From positions 310,001 through 374,000 of the forward strand of contig NZ_LRML01000002.1 in NCBI RefSeq assembly GCF_001647285.1: a DNA stretch of 64,000 bases, read 5' to 3'. Shown here piece by piece: positions 52,762-61,735 of the stretch; position 1 is the stretch's first letter; every line of letters begins with the position of its first letter. A program made the translations under genes and the position numbers. The DNA comes from Rufibacter roseus (GTDB lineage: Bacteria > Bacteroidota > Bacteroidia > Cytophagales > Hymenobacteraceae). Below the pieces are notes generated by a model that saw nothing but the letters and a program-made list of their open reading frames with translations, was not told the DNA's origin and did not search any database.

Positions 52762-52984
52762 TTAAGAATTGAGAATTAGGAATTAAGAATGGGGGATCTA
52801 TTAATTTTTAATTTTCCGTCAGCACCACTTCCTCGTATGTTTTCGTCTGTTTTTCTAAAAGCAGACCGAAAACATACGAGGAAAGAAGAACAATAGGTGC
52901 CTGTTGAATGCCATAGCCATATGATCTTTCTCTTCTTTCCAAGATCAATTTTTAATTATTAATTCCTAATTCTTAATTAATTAC
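52760..52984. repeat. AT-rich inverted repeat holding a Pal40 in its middle
   Basis: GAATTAGGAATTAAG-type sequence at the left end (52760-52790) is mirrored by TTAATTCCTAATTCTTAATT at the right end (52956-52978). Between them lies a Pal40 copy with an extended stem, plus ~60 bases without features. Fills the whole gap between two rightward genes. Confidence 0.7.
52831..52881. repeat. Pal40 copy with extended 15-bp outer stem
   Basis: CCTCGTATGTTTTCG (52831-52845) and CGAAAACATACGAGG (52867-52881) are exact reverse complements. The central GTCTG/CAGAC and TTTTTCTAAAA keep the Pal40 layout. The arms are a variant of consensus with matching changes on both sides, i.e. compensatory. Confidence 0.8.
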
Positions 52985-52985
52985 A

Positions 52986-53279
52986 ATGTTGTTGATACGA
53001 GTGGTGCGCATGACCTTTCAGGAGGATAAAGTGCAGGAGTTCCTGGAGATTTTCAAAGCTTCCAGAGACAAGATTCGCTCCTTCACGGGGGGCCAGCGCG
53101 TAGACCTGCTCCAGGATTATAACTTGCCTAACGTGTACAGCACCTACAGCCTCTGGGACTCTGAAGACGCCCTCAACCACTACCGTAAATCTGCCCTGTT
53201 TGGCTCCGTCTGGAAACCGACCAAGGCTCTTTTCGCTGAGCCCGCTCAGGCTTTCTCATTTAAACCCACAGAGCTATAA
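52986..53279 (+). CDS. antibiotic biosynthesis monooxygenase (ABM) family protein
   Basis: Small ferredoxin-like dimer protein, 97 residues: MLLIRVVRMTFQEDKVQEFL, then a helix, LLQDYNLPNVYSTYSLWDSE, and the C-terminal WKPTKALFAEPAQAFSF. Family members include quinol monooxygenases and haem-degrading enzymes, but many have unknown function. No catalytic residue can be picked out with confidence. It probably has its own promoter within the AT-rich repeat region. Confidence 0.8.
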   Translation: MLLIRVVRMTFQEDKVQEFLEIFKASRDKIRSFTGGQRVDLLQDYNLPNVYSTYSLWDSEDALNHYRKSALFGSVWKPTKALFAEPAQAFSFKPTEL

Positions 53280-53350
53280 CTCCCACTATTTGTAGATAAA
53301 GTATTTAAATTATATAGCTTTGAAGGGTGCTAAGGCTATTTTACTTACTT

Positions 53351-53394
53351 CTAATCATTCTCTAATCTGCCTCTAATCACCCTCTAATACGGTC
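53351..53394 (+). promoter_or_regulatory. four 11-bp direct repeats, candidate response-regulator sites
   Basis: Units CTAATCATTCT, CTAATCTGCCT, CTAATCACCCT and CTAATACGGTC follow head to tail with a period of exactly 11. They end four bases before the -7 element of the efflux operon and cover its -33 region. OmpR/PhoB-type regulators bind such helically phased direct repeats. Confidence 0.65.
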
Positions 53395-53398
53395 ACTC

Positions 53399-53406
53399 TA
53401 CCTTTG
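53399..53406 (+). promoter_or_regulatory. -7 element of the czcCBA operon
   Basis: TACCTTTG fits TAnnTTTG. There is no TTG at -33; the direct repeats lie there instead, as expected for an activator-dependent promoter. Leader about 20 bases. Confidence 0.6.
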
Positions 53407-53430
53407 GGCATTCTTCAATTAGAATAACCC

Positions 53431-54741
53431 ATGAGAGTACCCATTTATATTTCTGCGCTGGGCTTGCTTAGTCTTCTGCACCAGCCGCTCCAAGCGCAGC
53501 CTGCTTCCCCGTCATCTGCTCCCACCATAGCCACCATTGACTCTTTGCGCCTTACCCTAACGCAGGCAGAGCAGTTGTTTCAGGAGCGAAATTTGCCCTT
53601 GCTGGCACAGAAGTCAGCTATTGAGGCATCAAGGGCAGCTATCCTGCAGGCCAGGCTATTTGAGAACCCCGTGCTGACGGTAGACCAAGGCGTATACAAT
53701 CCAGAAAACAGACGGTACTTTGATGTTAGCCGGAACGGGCAAACGCTATTGCAACTAGAGCAGCTGGTGTACTTAGCTGGCAAACGAAACAAGCGGGTGC
53801 AGGTAGAATCGCTGGAGAGCCAGCTCACCGAGCAGGATTATTTTGATTTGCTGCGCACGCTCCGATTCACCTTGCGCACCAATATGGTGGAGCTGTTTTA
53901 CCAACAGCAGGCCCTGAGGGTACTGCGGGAAAGAACACAGACGGTGCAACAGTTGGTCACAGCGTTAGATGAGCAGTACCAGAAAGGAAATATTCCCCTC
54001 AAAGAAATTACCCGACTAAAAGCACTTCTGTTCCAGCTGGGAAATCAGCAACTCACCCTGTTACACGAGATAGAAGTAACCCAGACGGAGCTTAGGCTAC
54101 TGACCCGGACTCCGGCCACCACGGTGCTGGTTCCTGCTCTGGAAGAAGCGACTTTAAACACGGTCACTCCTTTCCAACTCACCTTTTCCCAACTGCTGGA
54201 AACGGCGCACGAAAACCGGTTTGATTTAAAAGCCGCCCAGACCATGGTGCAGCTGCAAGACGCTAACCTTAATCTGCAAAAGGCTTTGGCGGTGCCCGAC
54301 ATCACCATCAGCGCCAACTATGACCGTTTGAGTAACTACATCCGAGATTATGTTGGGGTAGGTTTTTCAATACCCCTGCCCCTCTGGAACCGCAACCAAG
54401 GGAACATCAACGTGGCGCGGCACCAGATAACCCAAAGCCAGCACCTGTTAGAGCAGCAGCAACTTACCGTGGAGACGGAGGTAATGCAGGCGTTCAAAAA
54501 AGCGCAGGAGGCCCAGCAGTTCTACAACTCCTTTGACCCCAATTTCCGCCAGGATTTTGACCGGCTTCTAGACGGAGTTACCTCCAATTTTATGCGCCGC
54601 AACATCAGTTTGATTGAATTTCTGGATTACTACGAAACCTATACGGACAGCATGACCCAACTGCTGGAGCTAAGCACCAACCGCCTACGGGCTTTGGAGG
54701 AAATCAACTTTGTCGTGGGAAAGCCTGTCATCACCTACTAA
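53431..54741 (+). CDS. TolC-family outer membrane efflux protein (CzcC-like)
   Basis: Outer-membrane channel of a heavy-metal RND system, 436 residues. Signal peptide to LQAQ, then two repeats of long coiled-coil helices (LRLTLTQAEQLFQERNLPLL starts the first; FSQLLETAHENRFDLKAAQT the second). IPLPLWNRNQGNINVARHQ is a common CzcC-type segment. First gene of a three-gene operon, 20 bases before the adaptor gene. Confidence 0.92.
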   Translation: MRVPIYISALGLLSLLHQPLQAQPASPSSAPTIATIDSLRLTLTQAEQLFQERNLPLLAQKSAIEASRAAILQARLFENPVLTVDQGVYNPENRRYFDVSRNGQTLLQLEQLVYLAGKRNKRVQVESLESQLTEQDYFDLLRTLRFTLRTNMVELFYQQQALRVLRERTQTVQQLVTALDEQYQKGNIPLKEITRLKALLFQLGNQQLTLLHEIEVTQTELRLLTRTPATTVLVPALEEATLNTVTPFQLTFSQLLETAHENRFDLKAAQTMVQLQDANLNLQKALAVPDITISANYDRLSNYIRDYVGVGFSIPLPLWNRNQGNINVARHQITQSQHLLEQQQLTVETEVMQAFKKAQEAQQFYNSFDPNFRQDFDRLLDGVTSNFMRRNISLIEFLDYYETYTDSMTQLLELSTNRLRALEEINFVVGKPVITY

Positions 54742-54761
54742 AATTCTCTAGTTAAAATATT

Positions 54762-55874
54762 ATGAAAAACAAGATAACCGCACCGCTCCTGCTCTCTTTA
54801 CTGGCTGGCTGCTCTTTCTTCTTTGCCTGCTCAGAAGATAAAAAATCCATTGCCGTTGACGCACTGGCAGAACAGGAGCTCTGCCTCACCGACACCCTCG
54901 CTCAGCTGATCAAGCTAGACTCAGCCCGTCTGCAATCTGTGAACAATCAGTTGCAGTTGGTGGGTAAAATTGCCTTAGACGAAAAGAAGGTTTTTAAGAT
55001 ATTCCCGCTGGTGGGCGGGCACGTGCAAGCTGTGAAAGTAGAACTTGGTGATTATGTTCAGAAAGGCCAAACGTTAGCAGTGATCCGCAGCAGTGAGATA
55101 GCTGAATTTGAACAACAGCGCATTGGGGCGCAGTCAGCCCTGCAAGTAGCCCAAAAGAACTTGGACGTAGCCAAAGACATGGCAAAATCTGGACTTGTTT
55201 CTGAACAGGAGGTATTAGCGGCGCAACGTGAGAAAGACATGGCCGATGCAGAAGTGCAGCGCATGAAGCAAATCTTCAGCATTTACAGCATTGGCAAAGG
55301 ATCAGAATATGTGGTGAAAGCGCCCTCTGCTGGGTTTGTGGTGGAGAAGAACGTGAACGTAGACATGCAGATTCGCTCAGACAACGACACCAACCTATTC
55401 ACCATCTCCAGCATGAATGAAATCTGGGTCATGGCCAACGTGTTTGAGTCTGACATTGCCAAGGTGAAAGAGGGCTACACCGCCCACGTCACCACCCTCA
55501 GTTACCCAGATAAAGTCTTACATGGCAAGATTGATAAGATCTTCAACGTGCTGGACCCCGACTCAAGAACCATGAAAGTTCGGGTACGGCTAGACAATCC
55601 TGACTTCTCACTCAAGCCTGAAATGTTCGCGAACATCAGAATTGAATACCCCGAAAACAAACAACTCATGGCCATACCAGCCCATGCCCTTGTCTTTGAC
55701 CAAAGCAAAAACTATGTGATGGTGTTCCGCAAGCGCTGTGATGTGGAGCAGCGCGAGGTGAAACTATACCAAACCGTGGGACAGACAGCCTACATACAAA
55801 GCGGCTTAGAAGCAGGTGAGCAGGTGGTGAGCAAATACCCGTTGCTGGTTTACAATGCCTCCAAAGCGAAATAG
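54762..55874 (+). CDS. RND efflux periplasmic adaptor (CzcB-like) lipoprotein
   Basis: Membrane fusion protein, 370 residues. The N-terminus has a lipobox-like LLAGC and a second possible one at FFAC. A barrel-sandwich hybrid with GGHVQAVKVELGDYVQKGQT, a helical hairpin (~110-170) and VKAPSAGFVVEKNVNVDMQI follow, then a beta-barrel domain. It links the inner-membrane pump to the CzcC-like channel. No N-terminal His-rich metal-binding extension is seen. Confidence 0.92.
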   Translation: MKNKITAPLLLSLLAGCSFFFACSEDKKSIAVDALAEQELCLTDTLAQLIKLDSARLQSVNNQLQLVGKIALDEKKVFKIFPLVGGHVQAVKVELGDYVQKGQTLAVIRSSEIAEFEQQRIGAQSALQVAQKNLDVAKDMAKSGLVSEQEVLAAQREKDMADAEVQRMKQIFSIYSIGKGSEYVVKAPSAGFVVEKNVNVDMQIRSDNDTNLFTISSMNEIWVMANVFESDIAKVKEGYTAHVTTLSYPDKVLHGKIDKIFNVLDPDSRTMKVRVRLDNPDFSLKPEMFANIRIEYPENKQLMAIPAHALVFDQSKNYVMVFRKRCDVEQREVKLYQTVGQTAYIQSGLEAGEQVVSKYPLLVYNASKAK

Positions 55875-55898
55875 CCAAATCCGCATTACCAAAGTAGG

Positions 55899-55938
55899 GC
55901 GTTTTGGACCTGTTTTCAGTAAAACGGGTCCAAAACAG
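55899..55938. repeat. Pal40 copy inside the czc operon
   Basis: GCGTTTTGGACCTGTTTTCA followed by GTAAAACGGGTCCAAAACAG; GTTTTGGACC/GGTCCAAAAC is a perfect inner stem. It stands between the adaptor and pump genes and so should be in the polycistronic mRNA. Confidence 0.78.
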
Positions 55939-56015
55939 AAACAAAAGCAAATACCTTACTGCCTGTTTTAAAGAGGCACTGAGGTTAATCTATATCTGTA
56001 GAACAGTATTTCCAG

Positions 56016-59000
56016 ATGAATTCTTTTATCAAAAATATCATTGCATTCTCGCTCAAGAACCGGTTTCTGGTCTTTTTCATGACCTTTGGAATTGTGGTGG
56101 CGGGAGTAATCAGTTTTCTGCACACGCCTATTGAGGCCTTCCCAGACGTGACCAATACACGTGTGCAAATTATTACCCAATGGCCCGGCCGAAGCGCCGA
56201 GGAAGTAGAAAAGTTTGTGACCATTCCTATTGAGGTGGAAATGAACGTGGTGCCTAAAAAAACCAGCCTGCGCTCTATCTCCCTCTTCGGGCTTTCTGTG
56301 GTGACTATGATTTTTGAAGACGAGGTAGATGATTTCCACGCCCGTCAGCTCGTGGCCAACCAATTGGCCACCGTGAATCTACCAGAAGGAATTGATGCCG
56401 AAATGCAGCCCTCGGCGGGTCCCACCGGAGAAATTTTCCGCTACACCCTGGAAAGCAAAACCAAAGATGTACGTGAACTAAAAACCATACAAGACTGGGT
56501 GATTGACCGCAAGCTGAAGGGCGTACCGGGCATTGCCGATGTGGTGAGCTTTGGGGGCGAGGTAAAAACCTACGAGGTGAGCGTAGACCCCAGCCTGATT
56601 GGGAAATATGACATTACCGCCCCAGACGTATATGAAGCCATTGCCAAGAGCAACCTAAATGTGGGCGGTGATGTCATTGAGAAAAACGGACAGGCGTACG
56701 TGGTGCGTGGCATTGGCCAGCTCAACAACATTGCCGAGATTGAGAACGTGATGGTGACCGACCGTCAGGGAGTGCCAGTCCTCATTAAGAACGTGGCCAC
56801 CGTAGAAGAGTCTCATTTGCCTAACCTTGGCTACGTGGGCCGCGACGAGCAAACCAACCTGGTGGAAGGCATTGTAGTGATGCGCAAAAACGAAAACCCC
56901 AGTGAGGTACTAGCGGCTCTAAAAAACAAGATAACTGAGCTGAACGACGTGGTGCTGCCGGATGATGTGAAGATTGTGCCTTTCTATGACCGCTCTGAGC
57001 TCATTGGCTTCACCACTAAAACTGTAACCCACAACCTTTTGGAAGGAATTGTGCTGGTGACCGTGATTGTGTTCCTCTTCATGGCAGATTGGCGCACCAC
57101 CCTCACGGTAGCCATTATAATTCCCCTAGCCCTGCTTTTTGCTTTTGTGTGTATGCGCCTGAAGGGTATGTCAGCCAATCTGCTTTCTATGGGCGCCATT
57201 GACTTCGGAATTATCATAGACGGGGCGGTGGTGATGGTGGAAGGTTTATTTGTGGTGTTGGATAAGAAAGCGCATGAACTGGGTATGAAACGCTTCAACG
57301 CCCTTTCTAAGCGCGGCATCATCAAGAAAACCGCTGTAGACCTGGGTAAATCTATCTTCTTCTCTAAGCTGATCATCATTACTGCATTGCTGCCCATCTT
57401 CGCTTTCCAGAAGGTAGAGGGTAAAATGTTCTCGCCACTGGCATACACGCTGGGATTTGCTTTATTAGGGGCGCTGTTCTTCACACTTACTCTGGTGCCG
57501 GTAATCAGCAGCATGTTATTGAACAAGAACGTGCGCGAGAAGCACAACCCGTTTGTGAACTTCATCAACAAATATGTCTTCCAAGGCTTCTCGTTCACCT
57601 ACCGGAATAAGCGGGGTAGTCTTGTAGTGGCCATGGTGGTCATGGCGCTGGGGCTGTACATGTTCAAGTTTCTGGGCTCAGAGTTCTTGCCGCAGTTAAA
57701 CGAAGGGGCGGTCTACGTACGGGCCAGTATGCCTATGAGCACCTCATTAGAACAGTCTGTGGAGATGACGGAGAAAATACGCCGCACCATAGGTGCTTTT
57801 GACGAGGTGAAGCAGGTCATGTCGCAGACCGGACGCCCCAATGACGGCACTGACCCTACCGGTTTCTTTAACATTGAGCTGCACGTAGACCTTAAACCAA
57901 AAGATGACTGGCAGCGCAAAATTTCCAAAGAAGAGCTTATTCAGGAGATGCAGACTAAACTGGCCGCCTACCAGGGCATCAGCTTCAACTTCTCCCAACC
58001 TATCATGGACAACGTGGAAGAGGCGGTGTCTGGGGTAAAAGGCTCTATGGCCGTGAAAGTCTTCGGGGATAACTTGCAGCGGCTGGAGGTGCTGGGAGAC
58101 AGCGTGTACAACGTGCTCCATAAGATTGAGGGAATTGATGATCTAGGCGTGATCAACCTCATTGGCCAACCAGAAATGCGCATAGAGCTAGACCAGCAAC
58201 GCATGGCCTCTTATGGCGTCTCCCCGACTGATGCCCAGGCTGTGATTGAAATGGCTATTGGCGGTAAAGGCGCCAGCAGTCTGTATGAAGGCGAGCGCAA
58301 GTTTGACATCAGAATCAGGTATCAGAAGGAGTTTCGTGATAATGAGGCACAACTGGCAAACCTGAGGGTGCCCACGAGTCACGGCGGCAATATTTCGCTC
58401 AAAGAGATTGCTGAAATCAGCACCGTTACCGGCCCGGCCTTTGTGTACCGCGAAGACAATGCGCGCTTCATAGCTGTGAAATTTTCGGTAAGAGGCCGTG
58501 ACCTGGGCAGCACCATTCAGGAAGCGCAGGAAAAAGTAGAGCAGGCCATTCACTTAGACAAAGGAATGCATCTGGAGTGGAAAGGCGAGTTTGAGAACCA
58601 GATCAGGGCAACTGATAGGCTGATGCAGGTAGTACCCGTTAGCCTGGTGCTTATCTTCCTGATTCTATTTGCCTTGTTTGGAAACGGTAAAGATGCGGCG
58701 CTGGTGATTTTGAACGTGCCGTTTGCCTTGATTGGCGGTATTCTGGCTCTGTGGCTCACCAATACAAACTTCAGTATTTCAGCTGGGGTTGGTTTTATAG
58801 CTCTATTTGGTATTTGCGTGCAGAATGGGGTAATTCTGATCACTGTATTCAAGAAAAACCTGGAGGAACAATTGCCTCTGATGCAGGCTATCAAAGAAGG
58901 CGTGGCAGAGCGTACGCGTCCGGTGGTGATGACCGCCATGATGGCCGCCATTGGTTTGGTGCCTGCCGCCCTTTCTACTGGTATTGGCTCTGAGACGCAG

Positions 59001-59159
59001 AAACCGCTGGCCATTGTAGTAATTGGAGGCCTCATTAGCGCCACCATTCTGACCCTGCTTATTTTCCCGCTGCTCTTTGACAGCGTGTACAAGAGAACAC
59101 TCAAAAATAAACAAACCAAATACCGGGCAGCCCAGCTAGAAGAGGCTGTGCCTGCTTAA
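56016..59159 (+). CDS. czcA: heavy-metal RND efflux pump (CzcA-like)
   Basis: Inner-membrane proton/metal antiporter, 1047 residues, with 12 membrane helices in two groups and two large periplasmic loops. PIEAFPDVTNTRVQI, ITQWPGRSAEEVEKFVT and the later VSGVKGSMAVKVFGD fit the HME-RND family. The helix-4 motif is DFGIIIDGAVVMVEG: the DFG/DGA form marks divalent-cation exporters (Co, Zn, Cd, Ni) as opposed to the copper/silver form, and the usual final Asn is Gly. CusA-type function is therefore less likely. Regulated probably by the adjacent two-component system. Confidence 0.94.
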   Translation: MNSFIKNIIAFSLKNRFLVFFMTFGIVVAGVISFLHTPIEAFPDVTNTRVQIITQWPGRSAEEVEKFVTIPIEVEMNVVPKKTSLRSISLFGLSVVTMIFEDEVDDFHARQLVANQLATVNLPEGIDAEMQPSAGPTGEIFRYTLESKTKDVRELKTIQDWVIDRKLKGVPGIADVVSFGGEVKTYEVSVDPSLIGKYDITAPDVYEAIAKSNLNVGGDVIEKNGQAYVVRGIGQLNNIAEIENVMVTDRQGVPVLIKNVATVEESHLPNLGYVGRDEQTNLVEGIVVMRKNENPSEVLAALKNKITELNDVVLPDDVKIVPFYDRSELIGFTTKTVTHNLLEGIVLVTVIVFLFMADWRTTLTVAIIIPLALLFAFVCMRLKGMSANLLSMGAIDFGIIIDGAVVMVEGLFVVLDKKAHELGMKRFNALSKRGIIKKTAVDLGKSIFFSKLIIITALLPIFAFQKVEGKMFSPLAYTLGFALLGALFFTLTLVPVISSMLLNKNVREKHNPFVNFINKYVFQGFSFTYRNKRGSLVVAMVVMALGLYMFKFLGSEFLPQLNEGAVYVRASMPMSTSLEQSVEMTEKIRRTIGAFDEVKQVMSQTGRPNDGTDPTGFFNIELHVDLKPKDDWQRKISKEELIQEMQTKLAAYQGISFNFSQPIMDNVEEAVSGVKGSMAVKVFGDNLQRLEVLGDSVYNVLHKIEGIDDLGVINLIGQPEMRIELDQQRMASYGVSPTDAQAVIEMAIGGKGASSLYEGERKFDIRIRYQKEFRDNEAQLANLRVPTSHGGNISLKEIAEISTVTGPAFVYREDNARFIAVKFSVRGRDLGSTIQEAQEKVEQAIHLDKGMHLEWKGEFENQIRATDRLMQVVPVSLVLIFLILFALFGNGKDAALVILNVPFALIGGILALWLTNTNFSISAGVGFIALFGICVQNGVILITVFKKNLEEQLPLMQAIKEGVAERTRPVVMTAMMAAIGLVPAALSTGIGSETQKPLAIVVIGGLISATILTLLIFPLLFDSVYKRTLKNKQTKYRAAQLEEAVPA

Positions 59160-59216
59160 TTTTTTCATTGGTTTAACAGTTCCTATTGTTTAGTTGTGTT
59201 TGTTTTTTTTGAGTGA

Positions 59217-59243
59217 AAAGAGGTGGCTTCTGGCCACCTCTTT
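59217..59243. terminator. terminator after czcA, possibly bidirectional
   Basis: AAAGAGGTGGC and GCCACCTCTTT pair around a 5-base loop and are followed by TATTTTA; upstream A's could serve the opposite strand. It separates czcA from the convergent two-component genes. Confidence 0.82.
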
Positions 59244-59258
59244 TATTTTACATTCCTT

Positions 59259-59298
59259 CTGTTTTAAACCTATTTTTCGTAAAACAGGCTAAAAACAG
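59259..59298. repeat. Pal40 copy between czcA and the sensor kinase
   Basis: CTGTTTTAAACCTATTTTTC followed by GTAAAACAGGCTAAAAACAG; both outer arms intact. Confidence 0.75.
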
Positions 59299-59383
59299 AA
59301 CATTGTCTTATACCCTATTGCTCTACCAAACCTCTATGACACAGAAGCCCCTCCTACTGGCGCGGAGCAGTACCAGTAAACTT

Positions 59384-60748
59384 TTAAATTGATGGAAGAA
59401 CCATGACAACGGTAGTACCCACTTGTAACGTGGACGTCAATTTGATCCTGCCCCCGTGTAGCCTGAAAATCTTTTCTGCCATAGTGAGTCCTATACCGGT
59501 ACCGTTGTTAAACCTGGCGTTGTTGGCGCGGTAAAAGGGCTCCATGACTCTTTCCATTTCACCCTCTGGAATTCCAATACCCTGGTCCTGCACGGTTACC
59601 TCTACCTGCTGCGCCTGCCATTTTACCGCCACGCTCACCCGTTGGTGATCAGAGAATTTAGAGGCATTCTCCAGCACATTCTTGAAGGCTATCTGCAATA
59701 AGCTCCTGTTGCCATACACCGTCAGCACGTCTGGATCTTGCGGCAACGAGGAAAGGTCTATTTGAATCTGGTTCTGGGGGAGAGAATACTTTAATTCGGC
59801 TTTCACCTCCAGGAGCACTTCATCTATACGAACCCGGTCTTTCTTTACCTCCTGCTCATCAAACCCAGTCTGGGCCAGGAGAATTAAATCGGCGGTTAGT
59901 TTCTCCAGCCGTTCGGTTTCTTTCTGTAGCGTTTGGAGAGAAGCTTTGTATTCAGCCGGGGTGCGGTCTTGCATTAACGTCACCTCAAGTTCTCCGCTGA
60001 TAGCAGTCAGCGGGTTACGGAGCTCGTGAGAAGCGTTGGCGATAAAACTTTTCTGCATGTAGAAAGAAGTATCCAGGCGCTCCAGCATTTGGTTAAAGGT
60101 ATTCACAAGGTCTGCAATCTCATCACGGGTTGGCCGTTCCTTTACCCGCAGGTGCAGGTTAGAAGCTCTTATTTTATTTACCTCCTGCACAATGGCCACA
60201 ATGGGTTGCAGTACTTTTCTGGCGAAAAAATGCCCTGCTAACACCATCACCAGGCACCCCAGCAGTACACTGATGATCAGCACTTCCCGCAGGTTCACCA
60301 ATTTACTTGCTCCGGTTACGTCTTTGGCTGTAACAATAACATAGAAGTCTCCTTCATTGTCTTCATACCAAAGGCCTATTCCCTGCAGGTCTTCAAGCCA
60401 AAACTCTACCTCCCGTTCATTCTTTATTTTTTGGAATATTCTTTCCGGAATGGCAATGCCTGCGGTGTCTGTGGCCACATGTAATTTTCTATTATGGTCA
60501 TAGATGGCAAATTTTTCATCAGAGAGACTCTGAAAAAACTTACGTCTGGTCTTCTGAATGCGCTGTGCACTGAACTCATCTTGCTCCAGGTACATATGTG
60601 CCGCAACAATTCCCCTGTCCATTAACCGCTGGAAGTACTGGCGCCGGGTAAACTGCTCCGCTACCAGATAAATAAAGCTCCCCATGATAATGAGCACCAC
60701 GGTGGTGAGTCCGGCAAACGTGAGGGTTAACTGGTTTCTGAAATTCAT
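59384..60748 (-). CDS. sensor histidine kinase
   Basis: HAMP-type transmembrane kinase, 454 residues. Membrane helices lie at ~8-30 and ~155-173 with a ~120-residue periplasmic sensor between, then HAMP, the H-box ANASHELRNPLTAISGE (H241), N-box KNVLENASKFSD, VQDQGIGIPEGE and GTGIGLTMAEKI. It overlaps the response regulator by four bases. Placed against the czc operon; metal sensing as in CzcS/CusS is inference. No obvious metal-ligand cluster of His or Cys is seen in the periplasmic loop. Confidence 0.93.
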   Translation of the reverse strand: MNFRNQLTLTFAGLTTVVLIIMGSFIYLVAEQFTRRQYFQRLMDRGIVAAHMYLEQDEFSAQRIQKTRRKFFQSLSDEKFAIYDHNRKLHVATDTAGIAIPERIFQKIKNEREVEFWLEDLQGIGLWYEDNEGDFYVIVTAKDVTGASKLVNLREVLIISVLLGCLVMVLAGHFFARKVLQPIVAIVQEVNKIRASNLHLRVKERPTRDEIADLVNTFNQMLERLDTSFYMQKSFIANASHELRNPLTAISGELEVTLMQDRTPAEYKASLQTLQKETERLEKLTADLILLAQTGFDEQEVKKDRVRIDEVLLEVKAELKYSLPQNQIQIDLSSLPQDPDVLTVYGNRSLLQIAFKNVLENASKFSDHQRVSVAVKWQAQQVEVTVQDQGIGIPEGEMERVMEPFYRANNARFNNGTGIGLTMAEKIFRLHGGRIKLTSTLQVGTTVVMVLPSI

Positions 60749-61428
60749 GCGTTCTCCGGCTCCTTCAGCATATAGCCCATGCCCACCACTGTGTGCAGCA
60801 ACTTGGCAGAAAAATCTTTGTCAATTTTGTTACGGAGGTAATTCACGTAAACATCCACCACGTTAGAGCTTAAGTCGAAATTGAGGTCCCACACGTTTTC
60901 CAGCAAGTCTACCCGTGACAGAACTTTCCCCTGTTTCTTCAAGAAAAACTCTAGCAAAGCGAATTCTCGGGCCGTGAGGTTTATATCCTTGCCTGCCCTC
61001 TTCACCTCTTTGGTATCTAAGTTCATGCTCAAATCTCCGGCGCGCAGCATATTGCTGGCAGTAACCATGCCTGTGCGCCGTGATAGCGCCCGCACCCGAG
61101 CCAGTAGCTCTTTAAATTTGAAGGGTTTAGGCAGGTAATCATCTGCTCCGGCCTCTAAGCCATCTACAATGTCTTCGGTGGTGCCTAAGGCCGTCAGCAG
61201 TAAAATTGGCGTCCGTAGCTGTTCCTGACGTAACTGGCGGCAAAGGTCAAGACCGCTAAGATTTGGCAAAATGATATCCATGACAATGACAGAGTACTCA
61301 TTCTGTAAAGCTAGCCTCTTCCCCATGCTACCATCGTAAGCCACTTCTACTTCAAACGTCTGTTCCTGCAAGCCTCGCTTTATAAACGCTGCCACGTTGG
61401 GCTCATCTTCAATGACTAATACCTTCAT
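60745..61428 (-). CDS. OmpR/PhoB-family response regulator
   Basis: Regulator of 227 residues. Receiver domain with IEDEP, phospho-acceptor D51 in VIVMDIILPNLSG, and LPKPFKFKELLARV (conserved Lys). The C-terminal winged helix includes LTAREFALLEFFLKKQGKV and VDVYVNYLRNKID. It is the first gene of a two-gene unit with the kinase. The 11-bp direct repeats in front of czcC are good candidate targets. Confidence 0.95.
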   Translation of the reverse strand: MKVLVIEDEPNVAAFIKRGLQEQTFEVEVAYDGSMGKRLALQNEYSVIVMDIILPNLSGLDLCRQLRQEQLRTPILLLTALGTTEDIVDGLEAGADDYLPKPFKFKELLARVRALSRRTGMVTASNMLRAGDLSMNLDTKEVKRAGKDINLTAREFALLEFFLKKQGKVLSRVDLLENVWDLNFDLSSNVVDVYVNYLRNKIDKDFSAKLLHTVVGMGYMLKEPENA

Positions 61429-61735
61429 TCTTTTGGGCTAATAACACTACTCTTGTGAACATTTTCTTAGGGAAATATTCAAAGAGAAGAGATGTCTGTA
61501 AAACTAAAGAATTAGAAAGGATATGAAAAGTAGCTTTTCATAACAGAACCTGTTATAACATTACCCCTTTTGTTCATCAAGACACAAGGCACTAAACATA
61601 TAATTCTTCCCTTTGCCCATTAAACCATATCAGTAATAAGCTTCACTTAGAACAATTCATCAGGAAAGGAGTACTTTTACCAAGTCTATGGCACAAGCAT
61701 TGGCTATTTAAACCAATACCATCATTTTGGACACT
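61429..61735. other. divergent intergenic region with two adjoining palindromes
   Basis: 307 bases between the response regulator gene and hscB. It holds TATGAAAAG-TAG-CTTTTCATA (61522-61542), which overlaps ATAACAG-AAC-CTGTTAT (61540-61556). No exact TAnnTTTG was placed with confidence for either direction; TACTTTTA near 61672 is a near match for hscB. Confidence 0.55.
61522..61556. promoter_or_regulatory. tandem palindromes, candidate operator
   Basis: A 9-bp-arm and a 7-bp-arm palindrome, each with a 3-base centre, overlap by three bases. They lie ~100 bases upstream of the response regulator start. Lack of T-tract after the first argues against a terminator. Confidence 0.45.
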
